This document shows, piece by piece, positions 14,562-20,290 of a stretch of DNA of 20,290 bases (its first letter is position 1; each line of letters starts with the position of its first letter). Position numbers and translations under genes: made by a program. The notes below the pieces were generated by a model, which saw nothing but the letters and a program-made list of their open reading frames with translations, was not told where the DNA came from and made no database searches. Where the stretch lies: contig JAKSOY010000060.1 of assembly GCA_024405255.1 (NCBI GenBank), forward strand, positions 1-20,290, in the 5' to 3' direction. The stretch comes from Kiritimatiellia bacterium. Lineage in GTDB: Bacteria; Verrucomicrobiota; Kiritimatiellia; RFP12; UBA1067.

Positions 14562-15392
14562 TCAGCGCAACGCGCTGATCGCGATGCCGTCCATGTCGTC
14601 GAACACCTGGTTTTCACCGCCCATCGCCCAGCAGAACGTGTAGGCCTTCGTGCCCACGCCCGCGTGGATGGACCACATCGGCGAGATGACCACGTCGTGG
14701 TCGTGCATCGCGAGATGGCGCGTTTCGTCGCCGGGGCCCATGAAATGGAACACGCACTGGTCCGGCTCGATGCCGAAGTACATGTAGATTTCCGTACGGC
14801 GCTCGTGCGTATGCGCGGGCATCGTGTTCCAGTTGCTGCCGGGTTCGAGTTCCGTATAGCCCATCACGAGCTGGCAGCTGTCGCAGCGGCCCGGCAGAAT
14901 GAACTGGTGGATCGTACGCAGGTTGCAGTCCTCCTTCGACCCGCAGTGACGATGGTTGGCGTCCTCGAAGCGGATGAGCTTCGTGGGAAATTCCTTATGC
15001 GCCGGATAGCTCACGAGATAGAACATCGCCGGCGTCTTGGCGCTCTTGGAGGTGAAGAGAATCTTCTTCGTGCCGCGGCCCACATAGAGGACCTCGCGCG
15101 GCTTGAGCACGTACTTCTTGCCGTCGCACGTGACCGTGCCTTCGCCGCCCACATTCAACACGCCGAGCTCGCGACGCTCGCAGAAATAGTCGCTCGCGAT
15201 CTCCTTGCCCGCCGGCATGGCGAGCGTCTTCGTGGTCGGCACCGCGAAGCCGGCAATGCCGCGTTCGACCTCACAATACATGAGGTTCACCTTGCCCTTT
15301 TCACAAAGCGTCGTATTCAGGAACGCCGCGCGCAATTCCTCCGTCGTCATGCGCTTGTATTCGTTCCGTCCAGTCGTGTAGCGTACTTCCAT
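14562..15392 (-). CDS. kduI: 5-dehydro-4-deoxy-D-glucuronate isomerase (KduI)
   Basis: Cupin enzyme that isomerises 5-keto-4-deoxyuronate, the ring-opened product of unsaturated uronic acids released by pectin or glycosaminoglycan lyases, to 2,5-diketo-3-deoxygluconate. It is 276 residues, normal length. The metal ligands of the E. coli enzyme are matched by H194, H196, E201 (in AHTHERRTEIY) and H243 (in WSIHAG), each two residues lower than in E. coli. The ATG follows AAGGAG and an extended -10 promoter. It leads the run kduI - kduD - lptF/G. Confidence 0.97.
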   Translation of the reverse strand: MEVRYTTGRNEYKRMTTEELRAAFLNTTLCEKGKVNLMYCEVERGIAGFAVPTTKTLAMPAGKEIASDYFCERRELGVLNVGGEGTVTCDGKKYVLKPREVLYVGRGTKKILFTSKSAKTPAMFYLVSYPAHKEFPTKLIRFEDANHRHCGSKEDCNLRTIHQFILPGRCDSCQLVMGYTELEPGSNWNTMPAHTHERRTEIYMYFGIEPDQCVFHFMGPGDETRHLAMHDHDVVISPMWSIHAGVGTKAYTFCWAMGGENQVFDDMDGIAISALR

Positions 15393-15429
15393 GTGAAACT
15401 CCTTACTAGTCGTTCTTTAAAGCGGGTTA

Positions 15430-15438
15430 ATTATAGCA
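15430..15438 (-). promoter_or_regulatory. Extended -10 promoter for kduI
   Basis: TGCTATAAT on the minus strand (TATAAT at 15430-15435, TGC at 15436-15438), with no good -35. The predicted leader is about 30 bases. Confidence 0.6.
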
Positions 15439-15466
15439 TTTTCGATGGACTCTGACGAGAGAGAAG

Positions 15467-17434
15467 TTACTTCAAACGGTCCATCAGGTTCTTGTTGTAG
15501 GTCCAGGTCGGATTGTCGACGGAACCTTGGATGCGGAAATCGAGCAGCATTTTCGAGAGCAGTCCGAACGGCAGGCGGATCGGCGCCGAAAGCCGCCCGA
15601 GCACGCTCTCCTTTTTCGTAAAGGTCACACGGACCGTGAAGTCAAGATTGTCGCGCGGAATGTCGTAGACGCCACGCCCCTGGATGGAAAAGAGATCGCC
15701 CTCCACTTTGACGGACGACACATACGCAACGCCATTGGTCATCACATAGTCCATCGTCCCGCCCGTCAGATTGACAACGCCCGAAATGCCCGGCACCTTC
15801 CGCGCCAGATAGTCGGTGAGTCCGGCAAAGAGATTCATCTGCGCGAGATGTCCCTCGCGGCATTCGATGTGCCCTTTCCCGCCGAGACGCGAAACGACAT
15901 TGGTCGCCAGCGGCCCCGTCAGCGTCAGGTAGGCGGTGATCTTGCCGCTGCGATTGCCGGAATCGACGTGAAACGTTTCCGCAATATCCGTCAGCGTCAC
16001 ATCGCGGCAGCTGACATTCACGGCAAAGGACGCTCGCTCCTGCTTGAAATCGGGAATCGAGATGTGCGCGTTGCCGCTGACCGAGCCTCCGCGCGGCGCC
16101 TGGGCGACCACATTCGTGAGCGTCACATCCGACCCCTTGAAATGAAAGGCCCCGTCGGCATTCCGCAACGGCACGGAGAAGAGACAGCCGCGTTCAAAGG
16201 CCACCGTACCGGAAAGATCGTTTTCCTTCGCATGCTTCGGATCGACTGCGAGCCGTCCCTTCAATGTGATGTGCGGCGTCGTCTCCGGTGCCAGGCAGTC
16301 CAGCGTGCCGTCACGCATCACATCCGCAACCGCCAGCGCATTGCTCAGCGAGGTGCGGCTGTCGACATTGAAATTCACATACCCGACGTCGTTCGTATTC
16401 TCATAGATGACCGTGCCCTTCATCGTCGTTCCGTCGGAAAGCTCGACGGCAAGCGGCTGCTCGTCCTTGCCGACTTCGATGCGCGCGTTCTGGTACGTGT
16501 CACGCACGAACACGCGCAGGTCGACCGTCCCGTCCACTTTCTTGATCGGCGCGCCATTGTAGAAGAAACCGCCGTGCGGATGCAGGTCGAGGAACAAATG
16601 CAAGTCGTTGTTGCGCAGATTCACATCGAACGCACAAAGCGACGGCACGGGCGGCTCGACCTTCGTGAAGGCGTCCATGAACGGCAGCGCGTTCAGGATG
16701 TCAAGCGCCACCAGCATCGGACGAATATTGTGCTGGCGGGCCTGCCCGTTCACCTGGCCGCGTACGAGCTGCTTTTCAAGATCGAGCTCGAGCTTGCCGT
16801 CCAGCGTCATCAACGCATCGTTGTCCGCCCATTGCAGATGAAGTTCACCCACGCGCATCGAACCGCGCGTGAGCGCGACGGACGGAATCTCGACATACTT
16901 CGGCGTCACGCTGAGAATGTCCGGACGAATCAGCGTCACGTGGAACGGCTTGATTTCGGGCATCGTCAGCACCACCGGCTCGTCCTTCTCCTGGAAGTCC
17001 GGCGAACCGGGGAATTCGATCGAGTCCGGCACATAGTACCCTTCCGGCAGCCGCGGATACTTGAGCTCCGTCAACGTGACGCCTTCGAGCAGATGCTCCC
17101 ACGACCACGGAATGCGGCGCAGGTTCAATTCGAGGTCGACAATCTCCGCCGACAGAAGCGGCTTCACCGGTTCGTTCGCCTTCATGTGATGACGCTTCTT
17201 GTCGAACACGCGTACACGCCGGATCTTGAGTCCACGCGAAAAACGGAAAGACGCCGACTCGGCCGTCACCAGCACGCTGCCGCGCGAAAGACGTTCCGTC
17301 AGCGAAGTCAGAATCACCTTCGGAACCGATTGCTCGAAAAAAACAAGCGCGATAACCGCAATCGCTAAAAGCAGGGCTATCGCACAAACTGAATATTTGA
17401 ACAGGCGCCAAAACGACTTTGTACCAACACTCAT
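15467..17434 (-). CDS. AsmA-like envelope protein
   Basis: Protein of 655 residues with a single N-terminal membrane helix (about 12-33) followed by a long, mainly beta-strand periplasmic region. The late segments (SGKITAYLTLTGPLATNVVSRLGGKGHIECREGHLAQMNLFAGLTD, FSIQGRGVYDIPRDNLDFTVRVTF, IRLPFGLLSKMLLDFRIQGSVDNPTW) match the AsmA C-terminal pattern in which a low-rank beta region ends with a statement of self-similar repeats. AsmA/TamB-type proteins are thought to bridge the periplasm for lipid movement or outer-membrane assembly. The ATG at 17434 is chosen because GAGG lies 6 bases upstream; an alternative TTG 12 bases earlier has no such support. Only 19 bases separate it from tRNA-Glu, leaving no room for a separate promoter. 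Confidence 0.78.
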   Translation of the reverse strand: MSVGTKSFWRLFKYSVCAIALLLAIAVIALVFFEQSVPKVILTSLTERLSRGSVLVTAESASFRFSRGLKIRRVRVFDKKRHHMKANEPVKPLLSAEIVDLELNLRRIPWSWEHLLEGVTLTELKYPRLPEGYYVPDSIEFPGSPDFQEKDEPVVLTMPEIKPFHVTLIRPDILSVTPKYVEIPSVALTRGSMRVGELHLQWADNDALMTLDGKLELDLEKQLVRGQVNGQARQHNIRPMLVALDILNALPFMDAFTKVEPPVPSLCAFDVNLRNNDLHLFLDLHPHGGFFYNGAPIKKVDGTVDLRVFVRDTYQNARIEVGKDEQPLAVELSDGTTMKGTVIYENTNDVGYVNFNVDSRTSLSNALAVADVMRDGTLDCLAPETTPHITLKGRLAVDPKHAKENDLSGTVAFERGCLFSVPLRNADGAFHFKGSDVTLTNVVAQAPRGGSVSGNAHISIPDFKQERASFAVNVSCRDVTLTDIAETFHVDSGNRSGKITAYLTLTGPLATNVVSRLGGKGHIECREGHLAQMNLFAGLTDYLARKVPGISGVVNLTGGTMDYVMTNGVAYVSSVKVEGDLFSIQGRGVYDIPRDNLDFTVRVTFTKKESVLGRLSAPIRLPFGLLSKMLLDFRIQGSVDNPTWTYNKNLMDRLK

Positions 17435-17453
17435 AAGACGCCTCAATTCTTTT

Positions 17454-17528
17454 TGGCAGCCCCTAGCGGAGTCGAACCGCTCTTACAAGGATGAGAACCT
17501 CGTGTCCTAGCCGATAGACGAAGGGGCC
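17454..17528 (-). tRNA. tRNA-Glu (CTC)
   Basis: Folds as a complete 75-base cloverleaf with encoded CCA: acceptor GGCCCCT with AGGGGCT, anticodon stem CGAGG/CCTTG with loop TTCTCAT (anticodon CTC), and T arm AGCGG-TTCGACT-CCGCT. The first acceptor pair is G-U. It lies 8 bases after tRNA-Leu and 19 bases before the AsmA-like gene. Confidence 0.95.
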
Positions 17529-17536
17529 AACTTGAT

Positions 17537-17621
17537 TGGTGCACCCGGTGGGAGTCGAACCCACACACCTTGCGGCACAAGAACCTGAATCTTGCGTGTA
17601 TGCCAATTTCACCACGGGTGC
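17537..17621 (-). tRNA. tRNA-Leu (CAG)
   Basis: An 85-base class II tRNA with encoded CCA: acceptor GCACCCG with CGGGTGC, anticodon stem CAAGA/TCTTG with loop TTCAGGT (anticodon CAG), long variable arm (TGCCGCAAGGTG-like), and T arm GTGGG-TTCGACT-CCCAC. First member of the tRNA-Leu - tRNA-Glu - asmA-like unit. Confidence 0.95.
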
Positions 17622-17633
17622 CAACGGGCAAAT

Positions 17634-17662
17634 AGTATGACATAATTTCGCGAGAAGGTCAA
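17634..17662 (-). promoter_or_regulatory. Promoter for tRNA-Leu/tRNA-Glu unit
   Basis: TTGACC (17657-17662) and, 17 bases downstream on the minus strand, CATACT (17634-17639) preceded by TGT. The predicted start is about 7 bases before the mature tRNA-Leu 5' end. It is divergent from the DUF1080 promoter. Confidence 0.65.
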
Positions 17663-17720
17663 GAGGGAAAATGAGAAAAATTGCTCGATGAAATTACGGG
17701 AATCGTCCGGGGCGAAAATG

Positions 17721-17729
17721 TGGTATAAT
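17721..17729 (+). promoter_or_regulatory. Extended -10 promoter for DUF1080 gene
   Basis: TGGTATAAT with TATAAT at 17724-17729 and no good -35. The leader would be about 58 bases, with AGAGG ahead of the ATG at a slightly long distance. Confidence 0.55.
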
Positions 17730-17793
17730 AAACGGAGACCGATTCGTGTCGACACGACGGACAACCTTTACCAACCAAGAGGACAACAAGACT

Positions 17794-18576
17794 ATGAAGA
17801 AGATGATTCCGATGATGGCAGCGCTGCTCGCCCTGGCCTGCACGGCCGCCGAACCGAATACGCTGACAGAGGCCGAAAAGGCGGCCGGCTGGCAACTGCT
17901 CTGGGACGGCAAGACGCTCAACGGCTGGGTGGGCGAAAAAGGCGGCTGCAATGCCCCGCCGACCAAGGGCTGGAAAATCGAGAACGGCGTGCTCACCGTG
18001 CTGCCGACGAGCTGCATCAAGAACGGCCGCTGGCAGAAGCTGCCGAAGGAACAGGCGGCGCTCGGCGGCGGCGGCGACCTTGTGACCAAGGAATCCTTCA
18101 AGGACTTCGAACTGCTCGTCGACTTCCGCCTCACGCCCTGCGCAAACAGCGGCATCAAGTACTTCTACGACCGGACCCGCTTCGGCGGTACGTGCGAGGA
18201 GTATCAGATTCTCGATCCGGGCCACCCCGACTCCCGTCACGGCAAGAACGGCAACCGCCGCGTCGCCTCGCTCTACGACATGATCCCCGCCAATGCGGAC
18301 AAGATCGTCAAGCCCGCCGGCGAATGGAACACGGCGCGCATCGTCTCCAAGGGCAACCACGTCGAGCACTGGCTCAACGGACAGAAGGTCCTCGAGTACG
18401 AGCGCGGCTCTGAAGCGTTCCGCAAGACCGTCGCCGCCTCGAAGTACAAGAGCAACGAAAAGAACGAGAAGAAGAATCCGGGCCCCTGGGGCGAGAATCC
18501 GGAAGGCAAGATCAAGCTGCAGGACCATACGGACTCCACGGTGAGCTTCCGCAACATCAAGGTCCGCAAGATGTAA
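17794..18576 (+). CDS. Secreted DUF1080 (3-keto-disaccharide hydrolase-like) protein
   Basis: Protein of 260 residues; after a signal peptide (MKKMIPMMAALLALACTAA) comes WQLLWDGKTLNGW, the hallmark start of the DUF1080/3-keto-disaccharide hydrolase jelly-roll domain. GWKIENGVLTV, DFELLVDFRLTPCANSGIKYF, EYQILDP, GEWNTARIVSKGNHVEHWLNGQKVLEYE and the closing SFRNIKVRKM follow the family order over the whole length. Members are concanavalin-like and abundant in PVC and Bacteroidota, some cleaving 3-keto-glycosides; activity here is not shown. The Cys at 16 leaves open whether it is a lipoprotein, but the lipobox is imperfect. The ATG is placed at the signal peptide; a longer frame upstream is not supported. 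One of only two plus-strand protein genes in the window, followed by a strong terminator. Confidence 0.92.
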   Translation: MKKMIPMMAALLALACTAAEPNTLTEAEKAAGWQLLWDGKTLNGWVGEKGGCNAPPTKGWKIENGVLTVLPTSCIKNGRWQKLPKEQAALGGGGDLVTKESFKDFELLVDFRLTPCANSGIKYFYDRTRFGGTCEEYQILDPGHPDSRHGKNGNRRVASLYDMIPANADKIVKPAGEWNTARIVSKGNHVEHWLNGQKVLEYERGSEAFRKTVAASKYKSNEKNEKKNPGPWGENPEGKIKLQDHTDSTVSFRNIKVRKM

Positions 18577-18595
18577 TCCCTTTCGATTCAACCGT

Positions 18596-18635
18596 AAAAA
18601 AAGGAACGCCAGCTGCAAGGCTGGCGTTTTCTTTT
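18596..18635. terminator. Bidirectional terminator between DUF1080 and tRNA-Glu(TTC)
   Basis: AACGCCAGC (18605-18613) and GCTGGCGTT (18620-18628) form a perfect 9-base stem with loop TGCAAG. A T-run follows on plus (18627-18635) and an A-run precedes (18596-18602), so it can stop the DUF1080 transcript and the opposing tRNA-Glu transcript. Confidence 0.9.
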
Positions 18636-18638
18636 GAA

Positions 18639-18713
18639 TGGCAGTCCCAATGAGAGTCGAACTCATCTTACAGGCATGAAAAGCCCGTGTCCTAGCCGAT
18701 AGACGATGGGACC
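18639..18713 (-). tRNA. tRNA-Glu (TTC)
   Basis: A 75-base cloverleaf with encoded CCA: acceptor GGTCCCA with TGGGACT, anticodon stem CGGGC/GCCTG with loop TTTTCAT (anticodon TTC), and T arm ATGAG-TTCGACT-CTCAT. As in the other tRNA-Glu, the first pair is G-U. It sits alone between two hairpin terminators. Confidence 0.95.
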
Positions 18714-18734
18714 GTTCGGTGTGAACGAGGACAT

Positions 18735-18743
18735 AGTGTATCA
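18735..18743 (-). promoter_or_regulatory. Extended -10 promoter for tRNA-Glu(TTC)
   Basis: TGATACACT on the minus strand (TACACT at 18735-18740, TGA at 18741-18743). A weak TTGCAT -35 at 18758-18763 would fall in the loop of the upstream terminator hairpin. The predicted leader before the mature tRNA is about 15 bases. Confidence 0.45.
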
Positions 18744-18783
18744 AAAAACGAACGGGAATGCAAGCCCGTTCGTTCTTTTTTTT
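18743..18783. terminator. Terminator of pseudopilin gene
   Basis: AACGAACGGG (18747-18756) and CCCGTTCGTT (18765-18774) form a perfect 10-base stem with loop AATGCAAG. A T-run follows on the minus strand (A-run 18743-18748 on plus), fitting the end of the pseudopilin transcript; a T-run on plus (18776-18783) makes it bidirectional. Confidence 0.88.
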
Positions 18784-18804
18784 GAAGTCTCTTGAAAATA
18801 GCGC

Positions 18805-19839
18805 TCACGAGGACCAGTCGGCGTTGTATTGGGCCTGTTTTGCCGTGTTGCCCGCCGGGTCGATGACGCCGACAAATTTCACCGCCGTACCGGCATTCCC
18901 GGTGCCGTTGCCCATCGAGAAGAGCAGAATGTAGTTGCGGTAGTGCTTCTTGTCGAGCGTCGGACAACGCGGGGCATTTTCAAAGAGCGTCGTGTTGATC
19001 TCGCTGTCGCGTCCCATGCCGACGGCCACGAGGCGCGTGCAGATGCCCTTCGCGAAATACGTCTTCGGATCTTCGGCGTTCAACCCCGCCACGTTGTTCG
19101 TCGTCGCATAGGCCAAGCCGAGATCACGGTAGATGGACGCGCAGGTGGCGGGATTCAGCACGGCAATGGCCATGCCGTTCGTGAGGACGACCGGATAGCA
19201 GGCCGAGAGGTCCGCCCGCTGACCAGGTCCGCCGCCGGTCGCGTGAAGTCCGTACTTCGTCTCCCATTCGCTGCCGGTCCACTTGCAGACCTTGGCCGCC
19301 TGCTGGTTCGAGTAGTTGTGGTACGACAGCACGCTGATGCCCGCATCGCGTAGCGACGTCACCTCCTTCGCCGTCGGATAGTACATCATCAACGAGGACG
19401 CAAACGCGTCAAGGCCGAGATTGCTTTCATGCGCCTCCGCAATCGGCGCCACCGCTCCCGTGCCGACGCCCTGGGCGTTCACAACCGCTTCCGTCCGCTT
19501 GATGCCGCAGTAGATTCCCGGCACCGTACCGCCCGCGCCATCATACCAGGCACTACGGAAAGTGTATTCCCCTTCCGCACCGCGCGGTGCGCCGCCGCCT
19601 TCCGCGCAATCGATCAACGACTCGCAGTAGGCGAAGAGTCCACGGGACGTTTCACCGTCGAGCATCGCGAGCTTGGTGTTGATCGTGCGCGTGATGTTCT
19701 TGATGTTCGCGACATTCGTCTTGCGAGCGGCATCCTTGCGGATATCCGCGAACTTGCCAATGGCAATCACCGAGATGATCGCGATAATCGCCACCACCAG
19801 GACGAGCTCGATGAGCGTAAAACCGTTCTGCTTCTTCAT
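18805..19839 (-). CDS. Type IV pilin-like pseudopilin (type II secretion family)
   Basis: Protein of 344 residues with a class III signal: leader MKKQNG, then FTLIELVLVVAIIAIISVIAIGKF, where Gly(-1), Phe(+1) and Glu(+5) are the prepilin peptidase/methylation signals and the following helix is the pilin spine. The globular region is long (about 300 residues), holds several Cys residues, and is rich in small and polar residues. Such large pseudopilin-like proteins are numerous in Lentisphaerota and Kiritimatiellae, and are thought to be exported by a type II-like apparatus; no other secretion genes are here. The start at 19839 is preferred over upstream in-frame ATGs because AAGGA is then at a proper 7-base distance. 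Flanked by terminators on both sides, so a single-gene unit. Confidence 0.85.
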   Translation of the reverse strand: MKKQNGFTLIELVLVVAIIAIISVIAIGKFADIRKDAARKTNVANIKNITRTINTKLAMLDGETSRGLFAYCESLIDCAEGGGAPRGAEGEYTFRSAWYDGAGGTVPGIYCGIKRTEAVVNAQGVGTGAVAPIAEAHESNLGLDAFASSLMMYYPTAKEVTSLRDAGISVLSYHNYSNQQAAKVCKWTGSEWETKYGLHATGGGPGQRADLSACYPVVLTNGMAIAVLNPATCASIYRDLGLAYATTNNVAGLNAEDPKTYFAKGICTRLVAVGMGRDSEINTTLFENAPRCPTLDKKHYRNYILLFSMGNGTGNAGTAVKFVGVIDPAGNTAKQAQYNADWSS

Positions 19840-19920
19840 ATCCATTTCCTTTCCCATTCCCATGACGGGTTCATCCCATTAAACGCACGAGAGCACCTGA
19901 AAGTTCACCCGATTCAAAAA

Positions 19921-19955
19921 AAGAAAAGGACGCGCCCTCCGCGCGTCCCCTTCTT
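19921..19955 (-). terminator. Terminator of ppdK
   Basis: On minus, GGACGCGC (19941-19948 on plus as GCGCGTCC) pairs with GCGCGTCC (19928-19935) in an 8-base perfect stem with a 5-base loop, followed on the minus strand by TTTTCTTTTTTT. It lies about 90 bases past the ppdK stop. The rest of 19840-20041 holds the heptad array next to ppdK, and no clear promoter for the pseudopilin gene. Confidence 0.85.
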
Positions 19956-20016
19956 TTCCCCAATTTACATTCGTCATGGCTCAACACGCAATCCGTGGAC
20001 AACCCGGCACGGCGCG

Positions 20017-20051
20017 CATTTTCCATTTTCCATTCTCAATTTTACATTCGC
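20017..20051. repeat. 7-base repeat array spanning ppdK stop codon
   Basis: Five in-phase heptads on plus: CATTTTC twice, CATTCTC, AATTTTA, CATTCGC. On the coding strand they read GAAAATG/GAGAATG. The TAA stop of ppdK (20042-20044) and its last codons (Arg-Met) lie inside the array. Confidence 0.82.
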
Positions 20052-20290
20052 AGCGCCGCCTGGGCCGCCGCGAGACGCGCGATCGGCACGCGATACGGCG
20101 AGCAGCTCACGTAGTCAAGGCCGATGCGATGGCAGAATTCGACCGAGGCCGGATCGCCGCCATGTTCGCCGCAGATGCCGCAGTGGAGCTTCGGACGCAC
20201 ATTCTTGCCGAGCGTGAGCGCCATCTGCATCAACTTGCCGACACCCGTCTGGTCGAGCTTCGCGAACGGATCGTTCTCGAAGATCTTCTT
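20042..20290 (-). CDS. ppdK: Pyruvate phosphate dikinase, C-terminal 82 residues
   Basis: The gene runs in from the right edge; only the end is present. The sequence [18 protein letters not shown] with [24 protein letters not shown] is the C-terminal signature of pyruvate phosphate dikinase, in which the Cys of CGEHGG is the catalytic acid of the pyruvate-binding barrel. PPDK interconverts pyruvate, ATP and phosphate with phosphoenolpyruvate, AMP and diphosphate in central metabolism of many anaerobes. Identity is firm despite the partial sequence, because the PEP-synthase and PTS enzyme I relatives differ here. Confidence 0.94.
   Translation of the reverse strand, partial: KKIFENDPFAKLDQTGVGKLMQMALTLGKNVRPKLHCGICGEHGGDPASVEFCHRIGLDYVSCSPYRVPIARLAAAQAALRM

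Noticed and set aside
15527..17368. A 613-codon open frame on plus, antisense to the AsmA-like gene
   Set aside because: Composition (Arg, His, Glu, Val) is typical of the reverse complement of a coding strand; no start signal or known domain.
17454..17621. tRNA pair as an integration (att) site of a mobile element
   Set aside because: No integrase and no repeated tRNA 3' end nearby; the DUF1080 and AsmA-like neighbours look native.

Overview
The window is a GC-rich chromosomal segment, most likely from a carbohydrate-degrading member of the PVC group (a Kiritimatiellae- or Lentisphaerota-like bacterium, possibly gut-associated). The inference rests on the mix of genes: two sodium/solute symporters next to secreted glycosidases with no SusC/SusD pair, a DUF1080 protein, KduI/KduD, a long type-IV-pilin-like pseudopilin, a DUF4143 ATPase, and Gram-negative envelope genes (LptF/G permease, AsmA-like protein, transport auxiliary lipoprotein). 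No rRNA or other phylogenetic marker is present, so the assignment is tentative. Nearly all genes are on the minus strand; only the DUF4143 ATPase and the DUF1080 gene are on plus. No stretch over 300 bases lacks a gene. I see no prophage, insertion sequence or CRISPR array.

Layout. 1-2524 (minus): a DUF493 protein, a symporter and a GH43 enzyme cut by the window edge; the last two overlap at ATGA. 2525-2758: divergent promoters flanking palindromes. 2759-3982 (plus): DUF4143 ATPase. 4071-9183 (minus): secreted beta-helix protein, second symporter, GH97 alpha-glycosidase. 9211-12565 (minus): aroE, a single-ACT ilvN, a lipoprotein, a metallophosphoesterase and ispD. 12668-15392 (minus): kduI, kduD and an LptF/G permease. 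15467-17621 (minus): tRNA-Leu(CAG), tRNA-Glu(CTC) and an AsmA-like gene in apparently one unit. 17794-18576 (plus): DUF1080 protein. 18639-18713 (minus): tRNA-Glu(TTC) between two strong hairpin terminators. 18805-19839 (minus): pseudopilin. 20042 to the right edge (minus): C-terminus of pyruvate phosphate dikinase.

How the parts fit. Exported GH43, GH97 and beta-helix proteins would release sugars that the two symporters could import, and KduI/KduD convert the unsaturated-uronate products of pectin-type polysaccharides toward 2-keto-3-deoxygluconate. The remaining genes are housekeeping (shikimate, isoleucine/valine and isoprenoid synthesis, envelope assembly, central metabolism).

The most unusual signal is not a gene. 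Four intergenic arrays of 7-base units fit one degenerate pattern, RRTTRRR on the coding strand, and each starts at or within a few bases of a stop codon (DUF493, ilvN, kduI, ppdK). In two cases the repeat supplies the last codons and the stop. The ilvN copy is further organised as two 52-base tandem copies with an inverted heptad cluster beside aroE; the DUF493 copy is telomere-like and could form a G-quadruplex. A second pattern is a recurrent extended -10 promoter (TGnTATAAT-like) that, at ilvN and the beta-helix gene, lies so close to the ATG that leaderless transcripts are predicted.
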